Assembly: GCA_027943335.1 (NCBI GenBank)
Contig: BSBK01003562.1
Location: forward strand, 1-64,000
Direction: 5' to 3'
Length of the DNA: 64,000 nt
Origin: Chamaecyparis obtusa
Taxonomy: Eukaryota; Streptophyta; Pinopsida; Cupressales; Cupressaceae
The first letter of the stretch is position 1; the number at the start of each line of letters is the position of its first letter. The position numbers and the translations under genes were made by a program. This document shows, piece by piece, positions 1 to 10,341 of this stretch. Below the pieces are notes generated by a model, which searched no databases, had not been told where the DNA came from, and was given only the letters and a program-made list of their open reading frames with translations.

Positions 1-259
1 GTCTGCTTTGATTATAATTAGATATATCATTCTGGACTACTTCATTATTCATAAGACGTGCACTTATGGAAGAGATTCATATTCAAGTGAGGGCACTATC
101 ATGTAAATATTTACCTGATCCACTCGTATTAGCATTAATATCAACATCAAGAGTTTGATTGAATGCAATATCTAGGTTGGTTATTTGGATTCTTACTCAC
201 TAGGATACAATAAACTATTAGGTAACATTATATATATGTATAGGTCGATACTTGGTGAC
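1..259. other. left flank, no gene seen
   Basis: AT-rich sequence left of the gypsy element. I see no gene in it. It includes a short TA run near 231-240. Confidence 0.5.
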
Positions 260-264
260 ATATG

Positions 265-282
265 TGTGTGTGTGTGTGTGTG
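265..282. repeat. (TG)n microsatellite at the LTR tip
   Basis: Nine TG units directly after the ATATG target duplication. The matching place in the 3' LTR has only TGTATG. Confidence 0.85.
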
Positions 283-1281
283 CACCCAAAAATGGTCGCC
301 TAGACTTTGAGCCCCATTTATTTGATTTATCAATCCTGAATCAGTTTTATCAATAATCAATATTTTCAACATTATCAATTTCTTGATCAAATTTTAGTTT
401 TGATCATATATTAGATTTTTATCCTTGGATTAACCATTTTATCCTAAAGTCTTTATTTACTTAAAAGGAATATTTCCTCTCCTTTTATTAAATAAAAAGC
501 CCCACCTTTTCTTCTTATCTTAAGTTGCACAAATAAAGCACTATTCTTATTTTATAAAAAAGGGAAAAAACATTTTTTGTCTCATATGGACATAAAGTCA
601 ACTCCTATTTTCCTATTGGAGGATACTTGTGCACATGGATTGCTCCTCTTTCAAGCTCCACCGTTGATTGAGACTTTTGCCTCTTAATCTCCATGGGTCC
701 ATTCCTTTGCATTTCTTATAAAAGGAGAGCTCTCTCCCTCATTCTAAGACACTTGTTTTATGCTAACTCTATGCTGCAGGAATTCTTGAAGACTTTGGAG
801 CTTTTTGGAGATCATTGTTGTATTACATCTTAGAGTTCCTCATTTGCTTCATAATTTAGTTTCCATTCTTGCATAGTAGTTCATGTTTATGCTTTTATAG
901 TTTAGATTTCACTTTCAAGCTTTAGAATAACTCACATAGTTTAATTAGGAGATTTGTAATCCATTGCTATTTCCTTTCATAGTTGCATTGTACTTTCATT
1001 TTGATAGATTAATCTTGCATATTCATATTAGTTTACATTGCATTTTCATACCTTGATTCCATTTGGGGATATTGACATTGTTGCCCTTGTCTTCATTGTG
1101 AATCTCTCATTGTATGGTTGACTAGCAAGGTCCCAAATTTGTAGCTCTAGCTAAGAGCAAATTCATCATAGTCCCTTGCAACTCCATGCATAAAGAGCTA
1201 TGAGTCACTTTGTGAGGCCTCATTGTTGAGCAACCTTGCATGTAATGATTCATAGAAGTGTGGTCACTTTTGATCCATACA
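265..1281 (+). repeat. 5' LTR of the gypsy element
   Basis: Matches 13650-14652 almost base for base. The LTR ends are TGTATG and CATACA in the 3' copy. In the 5' copy the first bases have become a TG microsatellite (265-282), so the exact first base is uncertain: 265 by the target duplication, 277 by alignment. It contains a TATA-like stretch TTATAAAAGGAG near 716-728, followed by a typical LTR leader. Confidence 0.93.
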
Positions 1282-1285
1282 TTTT

Positions 1286-1303
1286 TGGTGCCCACTGTGG
1301 GGC
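1286..1303 (+). promoter_or_regulatory. primer binding site of the gypsy element
   Basis: TGGTGCCCACTGTGGGGC starts four bases after the 5' LTR. It begins TGG, as expected for pairing to a tRNA CCA end. It is not the initiator-Met site used by the copia elements in this window. I do not assign the tRNA. Confidence 0.75.
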
Positions 1304-1425
1304 AAGATAGCTCTATTTTGTCCTTATTTTCTTGCATTTTTGCTGCATGTTTTGGCTATTCTAATTTTTTTTACGATTTTTGTGCGCTGTCTGTACTTCT
1401 GTGCGTCACTGTCATGGAGTCTCAC

Positions 1426-1600
1426 GCGAGCTTCTGTACTTCCTCATGTGGGCCTGTAATCTGTCTCATGTGAGCTTTTGTACTTCCTCATGCGGGCCTA
1501 TAATCTATCTCGTGCGAGCTTCTGTGTTTCCTCGCATAGCCCTGTGTTCTATCTTGCGCGAGCTTCTGTACTTTCTCGCGCGACCTCTGTACTATCTTGC
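1426..1600 (+). repeat. 44 bp tandem repeat, four copies
   Basis: Copies start at 1426, 1470, 1514 and 1558. Each begins GCGAGCTTCTG or a variant and contains a TACTTCCTC-like segment. The spacing is exactly 44 bases for the first three steps. Confidence 0.88.
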
Positions 1601-3803
1601 GTGAAATTTTGTGACAGACAAAGACTAGAATTCTAGATTCATCAATTTGCTTGCTATTTTTGGTTTTTTAATTTTTTTTTAAAATTTCAGCGTTTTCAAA
1701 TCTGTGCCACTCTGGAAAATGAGCACCCATTTTTGAGAAATTTTCACAAATGGTATCAAAAGTTTAAGTGTGATATATCGTTGGAAAGGTCTTTCTAAGC
1801 CTAATCCAACCATGATGGTTTCATTTTCAAATTTTATCATTTGATCAGTTACTTTTGCAGATTATCTGATTTTTCATGTGCCAACCATTGTTAGATTTTG
1901 AATTTTCCTAACCCTTGTTGGTCTAACAAGTTGTTTTGTAGGTGCTCTTGCTTCAAGGAAATTGATACATTGCATGTCAAAGAGGGCTACTAATGGTTTT
2001 TGTAGGGCTGCCCTAAGCATAAAAATCAAATCAAGTGCTTATTTAATTGCTTTCTTTATTGAGTGTGGCATATACTAGTTGTTTTATTTCATAGGCACTT
2101 AATACCTTGTAGGAATTTTGAGGTGGTAGGAGAGTATGCTCTTCACCTTTGTGGTGAAACAAAAATCTTGACCCATCTTGAGATTTTGAAAGTAAGGGGG
2201 TAATTGAATCTTTGCTTGGTGTGTTTGGGAGAAATTTTTGAGATAGGGGAGTATGCTCTTCACCCTTGTGATGAACCAAAAACCTTGAACCTCAAAAATC
2301 ATCCACTCTTTGTATTTAGTTTAGGATCTTTTAGTGGGTTTGCTCTTGAGCAATCAAGAGGAATGACCCAAGTGGGGACAAGCCTTTTGCCGGCTATTCT
2401 AACTCACTATAATCTCAAGGCTATCGAAGACACAAAACCTTGATAGACATAACACTTATCTTCGCTTGATGTGAGTAACTCATGGGATTGCGACCATGAG
2501 GAAAGCATTGAGCAAGAATGCTTAAGGTACTCTTCAGGCCGCGAGTTCCTAGTCCTTTATGAGGAGCAAGAGGGGTGTTATGAACGGAAGCCCTTACTAA
2601 GAACCATAGGTTAGAAGCACCTTTATTTAGCCGCTTATCTTCTTAGTGCAAGGATTGATCCAAGTGGACTAACCCGGATCACCCCAAGATACTCACCATA
2701 TGTGTGCCTTTAGTTGTGTTATTTGACACTTCCACGACAAAGCCAATATCTCTTGTGGGAAACCACTTGGTGTGAGGCGAGGGGGCATCAAGTTGTGGGC
2801 TAAGTTGGTAAGTATTGAGCTTTGTCTTGTAGGTAGATATTGCTTGAAGTGTCTTCGATTGTGTGATACCAGTGTAAATGTTCTCAACATACAAACAATC
2901 GGTAGCTTCCATAAGGTGCAATTTTATTTTTGATATCACAAGTGTTTGTCTTAGCAAGGTTGCTTTTGCCCTTGTTTCAAGTGTTTGAAGACATGTTTGA
3001 TCCCCTACCATTTGCAAACCTATCTAAATGCTATTAAATTTATGATTGAAATCAGACATTTTCACCCTAACATTCAGAGAATCCAAAATCAGACCTTAAA
3101 AACTTGAAATTTTGCACAAATTGGTCAAAAAATGCATCAACATCACCTGCTTAAGAGAGAAATATCATGCAATAGTTCACCTGGAACTATATCGCCTAGC
3201 AGTTATTAGGTTTGTCACCTATCAGTTTTGAGGTTTGTCGCCTGGCATCGTGCGAAGTATCACCCGATCTTAGGTATATTGCCTAGTTTGACTAAAGTCT
3301 GTCGCTTGGATATTTTCAGCAGTATTCTTAGTTTCAGTCATTGAGTTGCTTGTAGTACGACTTGGCCTTTGAGTAGGTTATCTGACCTCACTGTTAGAGA
3401 CCTGTTTTGACTGCAAATTTTTTATTTTAGCCTTTTATGGATCATTTCAATTGATTTATAAGGTTACCTTGAAAATAATTTGCCAAGTTAGAAAGCTATT
3501 ATTAGTGAAAAGTTTATCTTTAAGATTGTTGATTACACCCTTGGAGAATTCTGATCCTACTATTGTCCAAATCATTTTTCGTATATTTTAATTTCCATTT
3601 GAATTTTGGCTAAGTCCAACCTCCTAATTCAAAAGTGCAAGGGTATTCATCTTTTGATTTGAAGCACCTCTTTGACAGTGTTGCTGACGCTTTTTATTTT
3701 TCTATCTTTTCATCTTCTCTTTGGACAATAGAGAATCTCAATTATCCTAGGTTGGAATTGACACTTTGAGAGATTAAACCATCATCAAGAATCTCTTTCT
3801 TTC

Positions 3804-5980
3804 ATGTTAGTTACAATGAGGTACCAAGTCAATCAAGGGAAGCGACCCCCTATTGCCTTTAGCCAGTTACCACCAGTTAAGATTCGTCAACAACACAAGG
3901 GAAAAGAACCCCTTTTCGATCAATCTCCTAAAAGTGAATCTGAGGTTTGTTTTAATCCAAAAGGTAATTTTAGTAAAGTGAGCACCTCTTTAGCACCACT
4001 TTCATCAAGTATGGACATGAGTTACACTTTCACTCGACAACAAAGAGAAGCCATGAATCAAACTCTTGAGGATATTTTCCAATGGCATGGGAGTACTAGA
4101 GTGCATGGTGGTTCTTCTCATGCTAGTCCACCTGGGTCACCCCCCAACAACACAAGGTATTTTGATGCTCATCAACGAGCTGAGAGACATTATAGGCAAA
4201 CTCACTTAGATTCAGGGTCACAACATGAGGACCAAAACAACGAATCTAGTGACCATCACATCAATGCAGCCAACGCAATAAGGCATTCAAGATAATCTTC
4301 TCCACTTAAAGATACCTCTCGATATGCAAATACGAGATTGAAAAGCATTGAAAGGGAGAAGCAAGCCTATCTAGATGAACAAGTCACCAAAAAGGAGAAA
4401 TTTAGACAACTAGAGGAAGAGGAACGTGCTTTATTGGACATAAGAAAAAGAGTCACCTAAGAAGAAGAAGATAGGCTCTATGCACAACAACTCCAAAATC
4501 AATTTAATGGGAGGGGTACCAATAGTGGGACCAACTCACCCCCATCTACCCCTTCACCAAGTCCTAGAAGAAGGTCAAGGACGCCCTCAAGGTCCCCAAG
4601 TCCTAGAGGAAGAAGGACTTCAAGATATGATCACCATAGGAGACGATCACCTCATAGACTTTCAAAACAACCCTCCCAATGAGCACATCATGGTTCATGA
4701 CATGAAGGAAGTTATGCCAACTTTGATAAAATAAATTTTATGACTATGCAACAAGAACCAGCTTTTCAAGAATATGTGGAAAGATATGTGGAACAAAACA
4801 AGGACCAATTCCTAGAAAGTCTCATCAACAAAGGTGCTAAGTTCCCATATAATTTTGATGTCCACCAAAAGATTAAGAAACAAAATCCTTCAACCAATGA
4901 GGTGATCATGCAAATGCAAAAGGATATAGAAAGGATGAGGGCTCCTAAGAGCACATTTAATTTGGACTCCATATGTCCCAACCCTATAGACAAAAGTGTG
5001 GTGATGATTGAATTTCCTAAGAAGGTTGAGTTCCCGACTTATGACAAATATGATGGCATTGGTGATCTTCATGACCATGTTAGACAATTTTATATAATGA
5101 GTTTTACTTTTCATCATAAGACTCCTATTTAATAAGATTATTTCCAAGGAGTCTAAAAGGCCAAGCTATGGAGTGGTTCACCAACCTTACTCCTCCAATG
5201 AAGACATTTAAAGAACTTGTCCAAAGATGTGTCCAACATTTTGCTTATAATCTATCTAGGTCAGTCACAATGCTTGATTTGTGCAAACTCAAACAAAATC
5301 AAGGAGAACCTTTTGTCACCTTCTTGCAAAGATGGAGATGGTTATGCTTAAAGTATCCTAGGACAATTCCTGAGGAAGAAAGAATAGACATCATTGTGAG
5401 TAATTTAATACCAGAGCTAAGATATGAGGTCAGGAAGATCCCATTTAATTCTTTTGATACCATGGTAGAAGTGGCATGTCACATAGAGGATGTCCTAAAA
5501 GAACAAGGAATTTTGGCTAAACCAACTAATAACAACAATGGCCAAAACAACAACAATAATAGTAATAAGGACAAAAAGAACCCTTACTGGAACAAGAATA
5601 AGCAAGTGGTCAATGATGGAGTTGTTGACTCATCTCAACCTAAGAATGAAGGAGTTCTTAATCTCTCCAATGCAGTCCAAGCCATGAAGCTACAAACATC
5701 TTCAGCACAACAAGAGAATAAACCCAAGTATCAAGCGAGACCTAAAACAGAAAAGAGGCAATTTACCAAACTTGGGGACTCCTATGCAAACATTTTCAAG
5801 ACGTTAATTGCTCATAATTTGGCGCACCCCCAAGATCCTGCAAAGCACCACATACCAGATCCTAAGCCTCATTGGTGGGATGAGAAAGCCTTTTGTGTCT
5901 TTCACAATGGAATTGGACATAATATAGAAAATTGTTTTAAACTTAAACATCTTGTCCAAGATCTCATTGAAAGTGGATGA
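3804..5980 (+). pseudogene. gag: gypsy gag polyprotein, broken
   Basis: Capsid protein that would package the element RNA. The start chosen is the ATG at 3804 (MLVTMRYQV). One frame runs 3804-5132 and holds a charged helical stretch likely to form a coiled coil (about 4320-4450), an arginine/serine-rich segment (about 4546-4660), and the start of the capsid core. The frame then shifts near 5132, and the retrotransposon gag core continues at 5168-5980 (EWFTNLTPPMKTFKEL and on). It ends with a Cys/His cluster, CVFHNGIGHNIENC, in place of a usual zinc knuckle. In-frame stops occur at 4293, 4458, 4680 and 4692. An Asn-rich linker lies near 5525-5575. The family assignment is secure. The native gag end and any frameshift into pol cannot be settled from one decayed copy. 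Confidence 0.88.
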
Positions 5981-6126
5981 TTACAAGTTGATGGTTTAAC
6001 CACTAATGCAGATCATAAAGCTTTTAAAGAACCCTTGCCCAAATATGAGAAAGGAGAGAATTCTAGCAATAAGAATGACAAGGCTACTATTAACTACACC
6101 TACACAAATGCATAGAATATATTAAC

Positions 6127-6954
6127 ATGCTTGAAGTTGCTGATGATAATGTCAACATGATGAGAGGGAAAAACTCTTATAGATATGATGTTGATTCAAA
6201 TCATATACCTGATGAAGGACCCATTGTGGTACTAAGAGGTCCTCACTCACAAAGGATGTCTGAACCCCTCAATGCTGTCACCAGGAGCCAGTCTCAAGCT
6301 CCCATTGTTATTAGAGGTCCTAGCTCTAGTAAATCTAAGCAACCTGTGTCAAAAGGTGCTCTCCCTAAATCTGTCATTGGTCCTGATTCAAACTATAACC
6401 TTATTGATCAATTACAACGCACACCAACGCAGATATCTATTTTTGAGCTTTTGGAATTATCCCCCAGGCATAAGCGTGTCCTTGAGGATGCTTTGCGAGT
6501 AGCTAATGTCCCTTATGATATAGATATAGATCAATTCCAGAATATGGTCAACCACTTGGCTAGCCCTCACTACCTTACATTCTCATAAGAAGATGACAAG
6601 TCATTAAGTCACCCACACAATTTGGCCCTTCATATAGAGGTTATGATCCACAAGACCCGTGTCAGGCGCGTGTTGATAGATGGGGGTGCTGGGCTTAATA
6701 TTTGTTCTTTGAGCTTATTAAAGGCCTTGGGTTATTTAGAAGAAGTCATTGATACAAGGAAGAAGATAACTATCAAGGCTTATGATGAAGCAGAACGTAG
6801 TTCTAAAGGATTGGTTGTTCTTCCTATCCGAATTGGTCCTGTAGAGAAAGATATTTTGTTTCAGATTGTTGATGCTAGTCCTTTGGCTTACAATATTTTG
6901 TTAGGTAGACCATGGATACATGAGATGCAAGCGGTCCCATCTACTTATCATTAG
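6127..6954 (+). pseudogene. gypsy gag-pol linker and aspartic protease
   Basis: The region from 6127 is in the pol frame. A retropepsin-type protease lies at about 6622-6954. The catalytic loop reads LIDGGAGLNI with the aspartate codon at 6679-6681. The DGG form, in place of D-S/T-G, is common in plant Tat and Athila elements. The flap and C-terminal half follow, including ILLGRPWIHEM. Stops lie at 6586 and 6952. The enzyme would cleave the polyprotein in the virus-like particle. It is inactive here unless the stops are read through. Confidence 0.85.
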
Positions 6955-7122
6955 TGTGTAAAGTTCCCTTACAATGGAATAGAAGTCTGCATACCTGGGG
7001 ACAGTACACTGTCAGTCAACACAATTTCAACAGGGTCTCACATTCCTTTGAATAGGGAGGCTAGCACTTTTGATACTACATTTGAATAATGCAAGAATAA
7101 ATTCAAGACCATAGATCTTGGT

Positions 7123-8511
7123 ATGGGGGATTACAAATTGGATTCAGTCACAAAATTGCCAATTTCCCCTAGATCTTATGGCCAACCTTCTCAAGAAATG
7201 AAGCCCTCATCTTTGGCCATGACATTGTTCGATAAGTTTGTGGAATCCTCAGTTCTGATTCAAGAAGAAAAAGAAGAGGTTGCCATTAGGGACTGGATTT
7301 TTCGAGAAGAGAAATACCTACATAATGAGAATTTTGCACCTTCCCCTAGAGCTTATGGGAGAGGGTATACATTGGTCAAGAATATGGGTTATCCTGGACA
7401 TGGTCCCCTTAGTCATAGGTTGGATTCTAAGGATGAACCTCTTAACCATGCCCTTTTTGGATGAAGGAATAAGTCAACAATTGGCTTAGGTTTTGAAAAT
7501 AAGAAACAAAAAAGTGTCCTTGTCTTAGCTGCGACAGACAGTGACAATGACTCAGACTACACACCTAATCTTTCCAATCAACAAGACATGTCTGATGATT
7601 GGGAGCCTTCAAAAAATCTCCTTTGGGGAGATTCAAAAGATTTGACAGCTGACAGTACTCCTATACTAGTCGCGACAGATAGTGACTATATGAATGCTAG
7701 ATTGACAATGGCAAGTGTTGCTATCCTAGCTGCGATGGATAGTAACAATGCTAGTACATCACAAGGCCCAAATAATGATTCAGAGACCGACTCACATGAG
7801 TTTGAATGGGACTCACTTTCAAATGCAACAGTTGATTTGGACATGGATGTTGTCCATACTTATAGTACTCAACCCCATGTGACTGACGAGCTTAGTGTAG
7901 GACTAGAGGATTGTACTCCTCGAATTGCCTTAGTGGACGACGCTTCGTTTGGTAGGACAAATCCTAACTCAGGTATCTTAGGAGGGGACTTGATGAATCC
8001 CGATTGTATGGTCATCAGAGATAACACCTTCCATATAAACAATGTTGAACCAGTCATTGACTTACCCCTTGTTCACTACGACCTAATTGACTGGTCTCAG
8101 CAACATCAAGAGCCTGAACTCCTCACTTTTCAGAATGACTACAAAATTGCCTACTATCTGAATGCTCTTGAACCTGTAGTCTCTTCCACCAGTGAACCGA
8201 CAACAAGTATGACGGAGCCTGATATTAAGTACCTTAGTCTAAAAATAAAAGAAAAAGAAAAAAAGAAAAAAAGGTCTAATGGCGAAAACCACTTTGTGGC
8301 GATGTCAGAACCAAAAATAAAAAGAAAAGACGTATTCGAGGGTGAAAACCTCTTTGAGGTGCCTAAGGATGGGGTACTTAATAACTTGCCAAGTTACTTC
8401 CAAGATAGGTCATCAGTTCTCATTAAGCCTACGCAACCAGTGAATGTGAATACAGAAGAGGCTCCCCAAATAGTGCACCTAGCTCAGTCTCTATCAGCTG
8501 AAGAAAAATAA
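7123..8511 (+). pseudogene. linker between protease and reverse transcriptase
   Basis: Two open stretches in the pol frame, 7123-7464 and 7588-8511, joined through a TGA at 7462. They are acidic and low in recognisable domains, with a Lys-rich patch near 8240-8270. An imperfect repeat of an 'AATDSDN'-like phrase recurs near 7530, 7670 and 7730. This is the usual poorly conserved spacer before RT in this group. No enzymatic function can be assigned. Confidence 0.7.
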
Positions 8512-8526
8512 GCATATACAAAGTTT

Positions 8527-9372
8527 TTGCAAAAGAAGAAAATCAACTTTGCTTGGACATATTCAGATATGCCAGGACTTGACACTAATCTTATTATGCA
8601 TCATCTATCTATAGCTCCAGGAATAAAACCGGTTAAACAAAAGTTGAGGAAAATGCATCCTCACATAGCTCTCCTTGTTAAAACTGAATTAGAAAAACTC
8701 CTCAGTGCAGGATTTATTAGAGCTATCGATTATGCCGAGTGGATCTCAAACATCGTTCCAGTTTCAAAGCATGATGGATCCATTTGTGTATGCACAGACT
8801 TTAGAGACCTTAACAAAGCGTGCCCAAATGACGACTTTCCACTCCCTAACATAGACATGATAGTGGATATGACCGCGGGCTATGAGATATACTCTTTAAT
8901 GGATGGCTTTTCCGGATATAACCAAATAAAAATAGCTCCCGAAGATCAAGAGAAAATAGCCTTCACATGTGCATGGGGAACCTATTGTTGGAACATCATG
9001 CCATTTGGCCTAAAGAATGCAGGAGCAACATACCAGTGAGCTATGACCATAATTTTTCATGATATGATGCATAAGAACATGGAATATTATGTGGATGATA
9101 CCTTGGCTAAATCTAGAAAATGAGACACACACCTCGACGATCTGGAAGTAATTCTAGATCGCATGGCACAGTTTTAGCTTAGATTGAATCCAAAAAAGTG
9201 TGCATTTGGAGTTGCCTCCAATAAACTCCTAGGATTCATAATTTCAGCAAAAGGAATAGAGGTTGATCTTGAAAAGGTCCAAGCTATATTAGATATTCCA
9301 CCTCCAAGAAATGTTAGTCAGATGAGAAGTCTTCAGGGACGACTCCAATCCATAAGGAGGTTTATTTCATAG
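8527..9372 (+). pseudogene. gypsy reverse transcriptase, broken
   Basis: RNA-dependent DNA polymerase domain. Visible motifs in order: the fingers segment around LEKLLSAGFIRAIDYAEW, VCTDFRDLNKACPNDDFPLP, the FSGYNQI segment, the MPFGLKNAGATYQ motif near 9000, and the catalytic YVDD at 9088-9099. The thumb follows at 9184-9372. Stops at 9037 (TGA), 9121 (TGA), 9175 (TAG) and 9370 (TAG) break it. The catalytic aspartates are still present. No frameshift is needed to follow the domain. Confidence 0.93.
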
Positions 9373-9940
9373 CTTGCAGATAGAGCACAACCATTCAATA
9401 AAACATTGCATAAGGGAGCCACATGCACTTGGAATGAGGATTGCCAAAAGAGCCTTGATCAAATAAAATAGTATTTGGCTAATCCTCCGATTTTGATGTC
9501 GCCTATTCCTGGGAAACCATTGATTTTATACATTTCAGCAACAGAGTCTTCCTTGGGGGCATTGTTGGCTCAATTAGATGATACTGGGAAAGAAAGGGCC
9601 ATTTACTACATTAGTCGTACTCTAGTATCTTATGAGATCAATTATAATAGCATTGAAAAGTCTTGTCTGGCAGTAGTGTTTGCTTCCCAAAAGTTGCGAC
9701 ACTATATGCTTGCTCATACTATACATTTGGTTGCAAAAATTGATCCTCTTAAGTACTTGCTTAGTAAGGCTGCCCTCATGGGTAGGCTTGCCAAGTGGAT
9801 GATGGTTTTATCTGAATTTGATATAGAGTATATTGAAAGAAAGGCCATAAAAGGGCAAGCTATTGCTGACCAATTAGCTGACTTCCTAGTTAAGGATAGT
9901 ATGCCTATTCAGGTAGAATTCCCAGATGAACACATACTGT
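9373..9940 (+). pseudogene. RT-linked RNase H of the gypsy element
   Basis: The connection region is followed by the RNase H domain normally fused to gypsy RT, for example YYISRTLVSYEINYNSIEKS and HTIHLVAKIDPLKYLL. Where the first catalytic aspartate is expected I read LILYISATESS, so that residue appears absent. This fits the known loss of activity of the original RNase H in Tat-type elements that carry a second one. A TAG at 9469 interrupts the connection region. Confidence 0.8.
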
Positions 9941-9954
9941 ATATGACTACCCGC

Positions 9955-10341
9955 ACTTGGAAGATGTTCTTTGATGGTTCCCACATGCAAAATGGATCAG
10001 GTGCTGGAGTATTATTTGTCTCTCCACATGGGTACAACATTCCAAAGTCTTACAAACTTTTATTCCCATGTACAAATAATATTGCCGAATATGAAGCTTT
10101 GACCAATAGATTGAAAATGGCTATAGAATGGAACATAACAGAATTACATGTCTTTGGGGATTCATAGTTAATTATCAACCAAGTCAATGAGGAGTATCAA
10201 ACCAAGGATGATAAATTGGTACCTTACAAAAAGATGGTTGAATCATTGAGACGTTACTTTATATTTGTGACATTTCAACAAATCCCTAGGACAGAGAACA
10301 AAGCTGCAGATGCTATGGCCACATTAGCTTCACTCCTTTAG
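9955..10341 (+). pseudogene. second (archaeal-type) RNase H of the gypsy element
   Basis: An additional RNase H after the RT-linked one. It begins MFFDGSHMQNGSGAG, with the aspartate codon at 9973-9975. Next come the glutamate in NNIAEYEAL and an aspartate in HVFGDS, so three catalytic acids are visible. It ends near NKAADAMATLASLL. A TAG at 10165 follows the third acid and another lies at 10339. Presence of this domain is why I place the element in the Tat group. It would remove RNA from RNA-DNA hybrids during reverse transcription. Confidence 0.85.

Larger units (their letters stand above)
1282..3803 (+). other. long untranslated leader of the gypsy element
   Basis: About 2.5 kb between the primer binding site and the first gag codons. 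It holds no convincing coding region. It contains a 44 bp tandem array (1426-1600), the motif ATATCGTTGGAAAG at 1775-1788 that recurs in another element of this window, and a diverged direct repeat of about 55 bp with copies near 2126 and 2241. Long leaders are common in Tat-group elements. Confidence 0.7.
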
